DNA of 64,000 nt from an uncultured Prevotella sp. (lineage in GTDB: Bacteria; Bacteroidota; Bacteroidia; Bacteroidales; Bacteroidaceae). Location of the stretch: the NCBI GenBank assembly GCA_900551055.1, contig URUK01000008.1, positions 1 through 64,000 on the forward strand, in the 5' to 3' direction. Shown piece by piece: positions 33,725-42,800 of this stretch. Both the position numbers and the translations under genes were made by a program. How positions within the stretch are numbered: position 1 is the first letter of the stretch; each line of letters opens with the position of its first letter. The notes under the pieces were generated by a model. It was not told the origin of the DNA. It searched no databases and saw only the letters and a program-made list of their open reading frames with translations.

Positions 33725-34537
33725 ATGAACGATTTATTCAACATCAAGGACTATGTAGTAGTGATAACCGGCGGAACTGGAGTTCTCGGCCGTACCATAG
33801 CCAAGTATCTTGCAGTCAATGGAGCGCAAGTAGTAATACTCGGCCGTAAGGAAGAGGTGGGAAAGGAAATAATTGATGACATCGTGAAAGACGGTGGAAA
33901 GGCCGAGTTTATGAAAACCGATGTGATGGATTATGCAGCCGTACAGAAGAACTGTGATGACATAATGGCAAAGTACGGACGCATAGATACTCTGCTGAAT
34001 GCAGCCGGAGGCAATATGCCTGGTGCGACAATTGCTCCTGACCAGACTTTTTTCAACTTGAAAGTTGAGGAGTTTCAGAAAGTGCTTGAACTCAATCTTA
34101 CAGGTACGGTAATACCTACGCAGGTGTTCCTTAAGCCAATGGTGAAGCAGGGCAAAGGCTCGATAATCAATTTCTCGAGCATGGCGGCGTTCCGTCCGAT
34201 GACCCGTGTATGCGGATATGCAGCAGCCAAGGCCGGCATCAGTAACTTCACTGCATTCATGGCGGCGGAATGTGCCAAGAAATTTGGCGAAGGCATCCGT
34301 GTAAATGCCATTGCACCTGGTTTTTTCATAACCGAGCAGAACCGTGCGTTGTTGACTAATCCTGACGGCTCTTACACTCAGCGAGGTAACGATGTGGTAC
34401 GTCAGACTCCGTTCGGGCGTATGGGAGATCCTGAGGAACTTTGCGGAACGATACATTATCTGATGAGCGATGCCGCCAAGTTTGTCACGGGAACCGTGGC
34501 TGTTGTCGACGGTGGATTTAACGTATTTGCCATGTAA
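33725..34537 (+). CDS. SDR-family oxidoreductase, probable D-mannonate (fructuronate) reductase
   Basis: A 270-residue classical short-chain dehydrogenase. The cofactor fold is VVITGGTGVLGRTIAKYL near residues 12-29, with NAAGGNMPG near 90. The active site is Ser in INFSSMAAF, and Tyr and Lys in GYAAAKAGISN near 158. A conserved KduD-like/mannonate-type C-terminus (GTVAVVDGGFNVFAM) is present. Sitting next to uxuA it most likely reduces fructuronate to mannonate, replacing the polyol-type UxuB. KDG or other sugar-acid activities cannot be excluded. Confidence 0.8.
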   Translation: MNDLFNIKDYVVVITGGTGVLGRTIAKYLAVNGAQVVILGRKEEVGKEIIDDIVKDGGKAEFMKTDVMDYAAVQKNCDDIMAKYGRIDTLLNAAGGNMPGATIAPDQTFFNLKVEEFQKVLELNLTGTVIPTQVFLKPMVKQGKGSIINFSSMAAFRPMTRVCGYAAAKAGISNFTAFMAAECAKKFGEGIRVNAIAPGFFITEQNRALLTNPDGSYTQRGNDVVRQTPFGRMGDPEELCGTIHYLMSDAAKFVTGTVAVVDGGFNVFAM

Positions 34538-34548
34538 GGTTTTTGCCG

Positions 34549-34640
34549 GGCAAGCGGACAAGGACAGACGTGACGTATCCGAAATTTTTGTAAATGACAA
34601 AAGTTTATATGCTCGTATGTCTGAATCTTGTCCGCTTGCC
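34549..34640. repeat. Long-span inverted repeat downstream of the SDR gene
   Basis: GGCAAGCGGACAAG at 34549-34562 is the exact reverse complement of 34627-34640. The 64-nt spacer has an imperfect inner extension (CAGACGTGACG against CGTATGTCTG). It could fold as a long hairpin closing the uxuA-SDR transcript, or be the footprint of a small mobile element. There is no T-run of the intrinsic-terminator kind. Confidence 0.7.
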
Positions 34641-34715
34641 TGCCTAAAATGCAGTCACGCAAACCTTTACGTGCTTTTAATGCGTAAAAATGGTACACAT
34701 TATTGAATAATACTG

Positions 34716-34723
34716 TAATTTTG
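34716..34723 (+). promoter_or_regulatory. -7 element of uxaB
   Basis: TAATTTTG, 38 bp before the uxaB ATG, with no clear TTTG at 20 bp. It suggests uxaB is transcribed separately from uxuA-SDR. Confidence 0.55.
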
Positions 34724-34761
34724 CAACAAAATTAATAAAAACGAATTTAGTAAATCAAATC

Positions 34762-36210
34762 ATGAAAAAATTACAAGCTTTAAACAAGAGGACTGCGCCA
34801 AAGAGCGTTATGCCGGAGAAAGTAATTCAGTTTGGTGAAGGTAACTTCCTTCGTGCCTTTGTTGATTGGATTATCTATAACATGAACCAGAAAACAGATT
34901 TCAATGGTTCAGTCGTAATAGTGCAGCCTCTTGGCGGCGGTATGATTGACAAACTCAACGGTCAGGACTGCCTTTATCACGTAAACCTGCAAGGACTTGA
35001 GGACGGGAAACCTGTAAACAGCCTTACACGTATCGATTGTGTGAGCCGTGCATTAAACCCTTACTCTCAGAATGAGGCGTTTATGGCACTTGCCGACCAG
35101 CCGGAGATGCGTTTCGTGATTTCGAACACCACAGAGGCAGGTATTGCCTTTGATCCGAGCTGTAAGCTTGAAGATGCTCCTGCAAGTTCGTATCCGGGCA
35201 AGCTCGTACAGCTTCTCTACCGCCGTTACCAAACATTCAACGGCGATCCGACAAAGGGGCTTATCATATTCCCTTGCGAACTTATTTTCCTCAATGGTCA
35301 TGTGCTTAAGGACTGTATCTATAAGTATATAGAGCTTTGGAATCTTGGTGATGACTTTAAGAAGTGGTTTACAGACTGCTGCGGAGTCTATGCTACATTA
35401 GTTGACCGTATTGTGCCGGGCTTCCCACGCAAGGAAATAAAGGACATACAGCAGAAAATCTGTTATGAGGACAATCTCGTTGTACAGGCCGAGATTTTCC
35501 ATCTTTGGGTTATAGAGGCTCCGAAAGAAATAGCAGAGGAATTCCCTGCCGACAAGGCCGGATTGCATGTACTCTTTGTTCCGTCGGAAGAGCCGTATCA
35601 TGAGCGTAAAGTTACGCTTCTCAACGGTCCACATACCGTGCTGAGCCCTGTAGCGTTCCTTAGTGGAATAAACATTGTTCGTGACGCATGTAAAGATCCA
35701 GTTGTCGGCAAATATATTCATAAGGTGCAGTTTGAAGAACTTATGGAGACTCTCAACTTGCCGAAAGACGAGCTTCAGAAGTTTGCAAGCGATGTGCTCG
35801 AGCGTTTTATGAATCCGTTTGTAGACCATCAGGTAACGAGCATAATGCTTAATTCATTCCCCAAATATCAGACACGCGATCTGCCCGGTGTCAAGACTTA
35901 TCTTGAGCGCAAGGGTGAACTGCCGCAAGGACTTGTATTCGGTCTTGCTGCTATCATTACTTATTATAAGGGTGGCAAGCGTGCAGATGGTACGGATATT
36001 GTTCCTAACGACTCGCAGGAAATAATGGATTTGTTGAAAGACTTGTGGGCTACGGGCGATACCCAAAAGGTTACGGATGGTGTACTTTCTGCCACACAAA
36101 TATGGGGCGAAGACCTTAATAACATAAAGGGACTGAATGCGCTCGTAAAGAAAGATCTTGATTTGATTTTGGAAAAAGGTATGCTAGAGGCAGTTAAGAC
36201 AATACTTTGA
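34762..36210 (+). CDS. uxaB: Tagaturonate reductase (altronate oxidoreductase)
   Basis: A 482-residue long-chain polyol-type dehydrogenase that reduces tagaturonate to altronate in the galacturonate branch. VIQFGEGNFLRAFVDWIIYNMN near residue 24, MRFVISNTTEAGIAFDP near 115, and the catalytic ERKVTLLNGPHTVLSPVAF near 290 (Lys-x5-Gly-x-His) match UxaB, as do overall length and the NPFVDHQVTSIMLNSFPK segment. It is flanked upstream by the SDR gene and downstream by a strong terminator. Confidence 0.93.
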   Translation: MKKLQALNKRTAPKSVMPEKVIQFGEGNFLRAFVDWIIYNMNQKTDFNGSVVIVQPLGGGMIDKLNGQDCLYHVNLQGLEDGKPVNSLTRIDCVSRALNPYSQNEAFMALADQPEMRFVISNTTEAGIAFDPSCKLEDAPASSYPGKLVQLLYRRYQTFNGDPTKGLIIFPCELIFLNGHVLKDCIYKYIELWNLGDDFKKWFTDCCGVYATLVDRIVPGFPRKEIKDIQQKICYEDNLVVQAEIFHLWVIEAPKEIAEEFPADKAGLHVLFVPSEEPYHERKVTLLNGPHTVLSPVAFLSGINIVRDACKDPVVGKYIHKVQFEELMETLNLPKDELQKFASDVLERFMNPFVDHQVTSIMLNSFPKYQTRDLPGVKTYLERKGELPQGLVFGLAAIITYYKGGKRADGTDIVPNDSQEIMDLLKDLWATGDTQKVTDGVLSATQIWGEDLNNIKGLNALVKKDLDLILEKGMLEAVKTIL

Positions 36211-36240
36211 AATTTGTGAACTAAAAAAGTAATGGAACAG

Positions 36241-36298
36241 AAGAAGGCAAGAGATGAAGTAAAAGATTGATTTCATCTTTTGTCTTCTTTGTTTTTTT
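36241..36298 (+). terminator. Terminator of uxaB
   Basis: An 18-bp stem (36241-36258 with 36272-36289) containing two G-T wobbles, then a run of seven T. It begins 30 bp after the uxaB stop. Confidence 0.85.
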
Positions 36299-36316
36299 CG
36301 TCAAATATATTCATAA

Positions 36317-37054
36317 ATGGACGATATAAAAAAACTTTTGTGGCAGTATGCTGAAGAATACGAGACAGCCGAGTTTCTTCCAGATGACCCCAGCTGGTTT
36401 ATGCACCAGGTAGAAGGTGAGGATAATCAGGAGACAGTCGCCTTTATCGCATCCTGCTTAAGCTATGGAAGCCGAAAACAATTTATGCCGAAGATACAGT
36501 TTTTCTTGGATGTATCTAAGAATAATGTGTATGATTGGCTGCAAAGCGGAAGGTTCAAGCATGATGTTCCTGACGACGATGAAAGGTGTTTCTATCGTCT
36601 GTATACGTGGCATACCATGTATGCATTGCTTGTCGCCATGAACAAGATGCTTCGTGAATACGGCAGTATCGGGCGGTATGTGCAGTCGCAAGCAACAGAT
36701 GGTTTTACCGCGGTAAAATGTATTACGGATTATTTTTCGAGCATGGGGATAGAGACAATAATACCCAAAAATACCACCTCTGCCTGCAAGCGCGTATGTA
36801 TGTTCTTACGTTGGATGGTGCGTGACAGTTCGCCTGTAGACCTTGGGTTGTGGAGCGGATTTATTGATAAGCGGACATTGATAATCCCAATGGACACTCA
36901 TGTGCTTCAAGAGGCCAACCGTTTAGGTTTGATTAATGCAAAAACAGCTTCGATGTCTGTTGCTAGAAATTTGTCGGCCAAGCTTGCAGAGATATTTCCA
37001 GAAGACCCTTTGAAGGGAGATTTTGCTTTGTTTGGCTATGGCGTAAATCATTGA
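36317..37054 (+). CDS. TIGR02757-family protein (DUF2400)
   Basis: A 245-residue protein related to helix-hairpin-helix DNA glycosylases but without their iron-sulfur loop. MDDIKKLLWQYAEEYE at the start, DDPSWFMHQVEGEDNQETVAFIAS (marked by its D-P-x-x-x-x-H core), FLRWMVRDSSPVDLGLW and IPMDTHVLQEANRLGL are the conserved blocks of TIGR02757. A DNA-repair role has been guessed from the fold; no activity is known to me. It lies between the uxaB terminator and the phosphohexomutase promoter, so it is likely a single-gene unit. Confidence 0.85.
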   Translation: MDDIKKLLWQYAEEYETAEFLPDDPSWFMHQVEGEDNQETVAFIASCLSYGSRKQFMPKIQFFLDVSKNNVYDWLQSGRFKHDVPDDDERCFYRLYTWHTMYALLVAMNKMLREYGSIGRYVQSQATDGFTAVKCITDYFSSMGIETIIPKNTTSACKRVCMFLRWMVRDSSPVDLGLWSGFIDKRTLIIPMDTHVLQEANRLGLINAKTASMSVARNLSAKLAEIFPEDPLKGDFALFGYGVNH

Positions 37055-37168
37055 TGACCTTATAATGTCGGGATTGACTGTCATAGTGAATGTATTGAAA
37101 TAGCAATAAAATTCGATGAAAAAACGTGAAAAATAATTTGTGTGACAATATTTTTTACTTTTATTTAT

Positions 37169-37176
37169 TATCTTTG
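37169..37176 (+). promoter_or_regulatory. -7 element of the phosphohexomutase gene
   Basis: TATCTTTG, about 97 bp before the ATG, in an A/T-rich region. The -33 element is not clear. Confidence 0.5.
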
Positions 37177-37273
37177 TGGCAAAATAAGGCAGTTTAGAGT
37201 GCATCGGCAAGATGCCTGTTTCTATATGTAGCCTTATTCCTTGTAACATGAATCACTAACATTTGATAATAGT

Positions 37274-39019
37274 ATGGAAAATAATTCTGAATTGATTGCA
37301 TTGTGTGAGGCCAAGGCTAAGCAGTGGCTCACACCAGTCTTTGACGCTGAAACACAGGCAGCCGTAAAAGGTATGCTTGAAAATGAGGACAAGACAGACC
37401 TTATAGAGGGTTTTTACAAGAACCTTGAATTTGGTACGGGGGGCCTCCGTGGCATAATGGGAGCTGGCAGCAACCGTATGAATGTCTATACGGTTGGCAT
37501 GGCTACGCAGGGCTTCGCAAATTATTTGAAGAAGAATTTTGCCGACCGCGAGCAAATATCGGTTGTTGTATGCCATGACTGCCGTAATAATAGCCGCCTT
37601 TTTGCTGAAACAGTAGCAAACATATTCTCAGCCAATGGAATAAAAGTTTACCTCTTTGACGATATGCGTCCGACACCTGAATGTTCATTCGCAATCCGCC
37701 ATCTGGGTTGCCAGAGCGGTGTAAACATAACGGCAAGCCATAATCCGAAGGAGTATAACGGCTATAAGGCTTATTGGGAAGATGGTGCACAGGTGTTAGC
37801 TCCGCATGACACAGGCATCATCGACGAGGTGAACAAAGTGAAGGTGGAAGATGTCAAGTTCAATGGGAACAAAGAGCTGATAGAAATCATCGGTGAAGAA
37901 ATAGACAAGGTTTATCTTGAACTTGTACATGGAATTTCCATTGACCCGGAAGTTATCAAGCGTCAGAAAGATTTGAAGATTGTCTATACTCCGTTGCATG
38001 GCACCGGCATGAAACTTATTCCGCGCTCGTTAAAGTTGTGGGGATTTGAGAACGTTCATTGTGTGAAAGAGCAGATGATAAAGAGCGGCGACTTCCCAAC
38101 GGTTGTAAGTCCTAATCCCGAAAACGGTGAGGCTCTTACACTTGCTTTGCGCGATGCAAAAGAGATTGATGCCGACATCGTTATGGCGAGCGACCCCGAT
38201 GCCGACCGTGTGGGAATGGCTTGCAAGAATGACAAGGGTGAATGGATACTTATTAACGGCAATCAGACTTGTCTTTTGTTCCTCTATTACATCATACGCA
38301 ACCGTCAGGCTAAGGGGCTGATGAAGCCTACTGATTTCATCGTTAAGACTATTGTAACCACGGAAGTAATCAAGAAAATAGCTGACAAACAGCATATTGA
38401 GATGCGTGATTGCTATACTGGCTTCAAATGGATCGCACGTGAGATAGCTCTTTCTGAAGGAAAACAGCAATACATCGGTGGCGGTGAGGAAAGTTACGGT
38501 TTCCTTGCAGAGGATTTTGTACGTGACAAGGATGCTGTTTCGGCTTGTTCGTTACTCGCAGAAATCTGCGCTTGGGCGAAAGACCAAGGCAAGACACTTT
38601 ATGATGTAGTGATGGATATATATCTTGAATATGGCTTCTCGAAGGAGGTGACAATCAATGTGGTTAAGCCAGGAAAAACCGGTGCCGATGAAATCAAGCA
38701 GATGATGACTGATTTCCGCAACAATCCGCCTACCGAACTTGGCGGTAGCAAGGTCGTTTTATGGAAAGACTATCAGACTCTTGAGCAGCGTGATGCCGCT
38801 GGCAATGTCACAAAAATCGATATGCCGACAACAAGTAATGTGCTCCAGTGGTTCTGCGATGACGAGACAAAGATTAGTGTCCGTCCGTCAGGTACAGAGC
38901 CGAAAATCAAGTTCTATCTTGAAATTAAGGATACGATGAAGTGCGCCGGGTGCTATGATCGTTGCAATAACGCCGCACTTGATAAGGTTGAGGCTATCAA
39001 GAAATCGCTTAACGTTTAA
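37274..39019 (+). CDS. Phosphoglucomutase/phosphomannomutase (phospho-sugar mutase)
   Basis: A 581-residue alpha-D-phosphohexomutase that moves phosphate between C1 and C6 of glucose or mannose. The phosphoserine loop is ITASHNPKEYNGYK near residue 153, the metal loop ASDPDADRVGMA near 310, the sugar-specificity loop GGGEESYGFLA near 400, and the phosphate-binding loop SVRPSGTEPKIKFY near 538. The GEESYG sequence and length fit the PgcA-like branch acting mainly on glucose phosphates. Its own promoter and a downstream terminator make it monocistronic. Confidence 0.93.
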   Translation: MENNSELIALCEAKAKQWLTPVFDAETQAAVKGMLENEDKTDLIEGFYKNLEFGTGGLRGIMGAGSNRMNVYTVGMATQGFANYLKKNFADREQISVVVCHDCRNNSRLFAETVANIFSANGIKVYLFDDMRPTPECSFAIRHLGCQSGVNITASHNPKEYNGYKAYWEDGAQVLAPHDTGIIDEVNKVKVEDVKFNGNKELIEIIGEEIDKVYLELVHGISIDPEVIKRQKDLKIVYTPLHGTGMKLIPRSLKLWGFENVHCVKEQMIKSGDFPTVVSPNPENGEALTLALRDAKEIDADIVMASDPDADRVGMACKNDKGEWILINGNQTCLLFLYYIIRNRQAKGLMKPTDFIVKTIVTTEVIKKIADKQHIEMRDCYTGFKWIAREIALSEGKQQYIGGGEESYGFLAEDFVRDKDAVSACSLLAEICAWAKDQGKTLYDVVMDIYLEYGFSKEVTINVVKPGKTGADEIKQMMTDFRNNPPTELGGSKVVLWKDYQTLEQRDAAGNVTKIDMPTTSNVLQWFCDDETKISVRPSGTEPKIKFYLEIKDTMKCAGCYDRCNNAALDKVEAIKKSLNV

Positions 39020-39048
39020 GCCTTTTTGGCTGAGTTTATTTATTTCGG

Positions 39049-39082
39049 GCGATGGCGAAAGTCTGTTTTCTTTCGTCATCGC
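39049..39082 (+). terminator. Terminator of the phosphohexomutase gene
   Basis: A 13-bp stem (39049-39061 with 39070-39082) with one G-T wobble and an 8-nt loop, followed by TTTATGTTTT. Confidence 0.8.
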
Positions 39083-39121
39083 TTTATGTTTTATCTTGGT
39101 TTTGTTTTTTTAGATTTGTCC

Positions 39122-39808
39122 ATGGAACAGGCTTATTTGTGTTGGAGTGGAGGAAAAGATGCAACCTTGGCGTTATACCGTTCTATTTGTTCAGACTTAT
39201 ATGATGTCAAGGCTTTGTTTTCTGTTGTGAAGAAAGACAGCGGAAAGCTTGCCATGCATGAAGTGGGAGAGCATCTTTTGCGTAAGCAGGCCGAGGCTGT
39301 AGGCATTCCTTTCATTCCATTTCATATCGATACGTCATGGACGGACAATGATTATGAAGCCAATATGTCACAGGTAGTGGAGTCTTTAAAGTCATTAGGA
39401 TTGACTACGGCCATGTTCGGAGACTTATATCTGGAGGAATTGCGGAGGCAGAGGGAAACAAAATGTTTTGCAGACGGCATCAAGGCGGTGTTCCCGTTGT
39501 GGCATATTCCGACAAAAGATGTTGTTTCCGAGTTTGTCAAACTTGGTTTCAAGGCTGTTGTCACCTGTGTTGACTGTTCTGTTCTTTCCGAGAGTTTTGT
39601 CGGCAGAATAATAGACAATGATTTCATTGCAGATTTCCCTTCCGGTGCAGATGTTTGTGGAGAAAACGGTGAATATCATTCATTTGTTTTCAATGGGCCG
39701 ATATTCAGTCACCCTGTTGATTTCAATATTAAAGGCGAATATAGCCGCGAGTATGTTTGTGAGGAAGGCGGGCATACAGCCAGGTATTGTTATCTTGATT
39801 TGGAATGA
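39122..39808 (+). CDS. Dph6-related ATP pyrophosphatase (DUF71)
   Basis: A 228-residue PP-loop ATPase. YLCWSGGKDATLALYRS near residue 5 is the P-loop, and GDLYLEELRRQRE near 105 and SEFVKLGFKAVVTCVD are the conserved DUF71 blocks. In eukaryotes the family amidates diphthine; bacteria lack diphthamide, so the bacterial role is unknown (tRNA or cofactor work has been suggested). The ATG at 39122 is chosen because the P-loop comes within six residues, as in homologues. It converges on tamB with only 2 bp between stops. Confidence 0.82.
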   Translation: MEQAYLCWSGGKDATLALYRSICSDLYDVKALFSVVKKDSGKLAMHEVGEHLLRKQAEAVGIPFIPFHIDTSWTDNDYEANMSQVVESLKSLGLTTAMFGDLYLEELRRQRETKCFADGIKAVFPLWHIPTKDVVSEFVKLGFKAVVTCVDCSVLSESFVGRIIDNDFIADFPSGADVCGENGEYHSFVFNGPIFSHPVDFNIKGEYSREYVCEEGGHTARYCYLDLE

Positions 39809-39810
39809 TG

Positions 39811-42800
39811 TCAGTGCTGTTCTTTTTCTTTTTTCATCTGTATGGTTGATGTGCGTTTTCTCTTCAGTCCAAACAATTCCATCAATGAATTGAAATCCTT
39901 TTTCAGGATTAGCCCTATTCCCTGCGTGTTCAGTGAAGACTTTGTAAAATAACGGTCATTTGTTTGGTTGTACACTTTCAGGGCTATGTTGCCGTTAGGC
40001 AGCAACAGGTAGTTAATGTTGAAGTCCCCGATGAATGATGTCGTAGCGTTTTTGTTATCGCGGTAGCCGAATTGCCCGTTAATAATTAGGCGGTTGTTCA
40101 GTAGGCGGCCGGAAAGCAGACCTTCATACTCCGCATTGTTGAAACCTTCGTCACCGGTACTGATGTTTGCACCGAAAGTCCAGTTATTGTTCTTCACGAG
40201 GTTTCCTAATATCGTGTTTATTTGCTGGCTTATAGTTCCGCTTAATAGGCTTTGCATCGCGAGACTTGTTTGGTTTTGCCTGTTCTGGTCGTTTGAGTTG
40301 TTGTTACCGGGCATATAGAAACGTCCTACACTTAGCAGGTAGACAACTTGCTGGTTCATTTCTTCTTCACTGTTGATGACTGTGCGCACCATCTGTTCTG
40401 CGTCTTCGTTGACGGTTGGCATGTCAATGTTGAAATCAACTTGTGGAGATTGTGGAGTACCGCTTATGTTCATAAGACAGTCTACCCTTACGTTGTTGCT
40501 TGTGAAACTGTTTCCCAGTTGCAGGTCTGACAGCGGCACACTGTTTACCGTATATATTGCTTGCAGGTCAAGCAATGCGTCATACGGATTTCCTCCGAAT
40601 ATGATTGTACTGCCTTGCTTGAACTGGAATTCTTTTTTGATAATGTTTTGTATCGTCAGAGTGTATGTCCCGTGGTCGATGAGGAACGCTCCGAACATGT
40701 CAAACGAGCCTTTGTTAAAGTATTCAGCCCTTATTGTTCCGTTGCCGTTCAGTGATATCCTGTCGTTGGTATTCTTGTCCATCAATACGCGTAGCGATGC
40801 TTTCGGGGTCATGTTTATCAGGAAGTTTATGCGCATGTCCGATGGGATGTCGCCGGCAGGTATGGTGCTTGGCGTTCCGATATGTGTGTGCATGTCGGTT
40901 GAGTCCTTTCCGGTAGGGTGGGGAGTTTTGTCGTGCCATGTTATGAATTGCTGGTCCGCAATTGTTTCAGGACTGGTTACGTCGTATTCGATGAAAGAGT
41001 CTTTTTCCGGAGTAATGTCAATGTCAATATCAATTCTGCCGCTTCGTCCGCTTATTGTGCATGTTCCCGTACCAAATGCTGTGCCGTAGAATGTGTCGCT
41101 GCCGTAACTTTTGGTGTCATAGCACAGCAGGTTTTTGGTTTCAATGTTTATGTCATATGTCAGACGGCTCAAGTGTTGGTGGTGCAGAGCACCGTTTATT
41201 ATGCCGATGTTTCCATTGCGGTCGCGAATTGTGTCAGAACGGAATACAATATTATCGGGCATGAAGCGTATCGTATCTCTTTCCAACGTATATTCCACGT
41301 TTATTGGAGTAACGAGTACGTTGCCGTCGGCTACGAGCGTACCTGTTAGGTTTATTGCATTCAATGGTCCGTGCAACCTCACTGTTCCGTTGGCTTTCGC
41401 CCTTATGTTGTCCATGAAACTGCCGCAGAAACTTTTAAGAAACTCGATGTTTGTGTCCTCTGCCGTTATGCTGAGGTCGATGTTGTTTTCAGCTGGCGAT
41501 ACGTAGCCTTTTATCACTGTGCATGATTCGTCTGTGTCATCGGCGTGCGCGTCGATGTCAATCCGTTTGTCTTTTTTGTTCCAATTCACATCGGCGTATA
41601 ATTTTCCGAGGCGGCCTTGTTCGAAAGTAAACCTGTTGACAACAACGTTTGCGTATGCGTCAGGCTCATAAAACACAGACTTTATTGAAGCCTTGCCAGT
41701 TAAGTGGCCGCCAAACTCAACTGAATGGAAATTTACGAGGCCGAGCACATAGCTTACATCCACGTCCTGCATGTCTATGATTATGGAATCGTTATCGCTT
41801 TTTGTCGCCTTTCCATCAATCTTTATGTGTTGCCTGTTGTGCTCTATGGCAAAGTTTTTTATCGCAAGGTCGCCGCCGCTGTAAAGAACGTTTGCCGGCA
41901 TGATGTTCCATACAGTGTCATTTATGAGTACGTTTGAAGGCTTTATGTCTATGTCAATATCGGGCTTACTGTTTCCCGTATTGACGAATTTTGTTTCGGC
42001 ATTCAGCTGGCCTTTCATTGATTTTTGCTGGTTGTTGTCCCATCTTATCGAAGTGTTTAGCCTATCGTCAGCCGCCGCCGCGAGCAAAGCCAAGTCAAGT
42101 TTGTGCCCGTTGCCCATTATTTTCTTGACGTTGCCGTTTACGGAAATCGTGTCACCGTAAGCTGTTGCTGATACGGAAACTTTTTCATACGGACTGTTCC
42201 CGTATGAAATCTTATCGGCATTGCAAGCTAATGTCATTGTCTCTTGTCCGTCATTTATTCCGGCCTTGACATACAGAGGCGAGTCAAAAGTCAATGGAAC
42301 ACCCAATAGGGTGTTGAGCCAGTCGGATTTTGTTATAACTGCGTCAAGGGTGAACTCATTGTCAGTCTTGCCGCCAGCCTTGAACATTGATGGCAGCTTT
42401 GAGTGCAGCAGGTTAGCGAAACTTTGCTCAATTGTCTTCAGTTTGTACCTGCCTGACAGGTAAGCACGGCCGAAATCGCTGCGCATAACCAGTCTCCCGC
42501 TTTCTGCTGTCACTGTCAGGCTGTCGAGCGTGTATTCCTTTTCGTCGGAATACATAGTAAGTCCTTTTATTCCGATACGTCCTCTGAACAGGTTGTCTTC
42601 TGTGTCAGCCACGTGTGTGTCGGCGCTTATGTCAAGGTCGAATTTCGCACCTTTCCATTTGTCTGTTATCTTAAGTGCAGCCAGGTCGAGCCTTCTTATT
42701 TCCGCATTTATGTTGGCGGTTTGCATGGCTTTTCCAAGCTGCATGTCGCCATTGATGCTTATTTGTCCGTTGGGGTCGTCCATTCCTAGCGAACCTTTGA

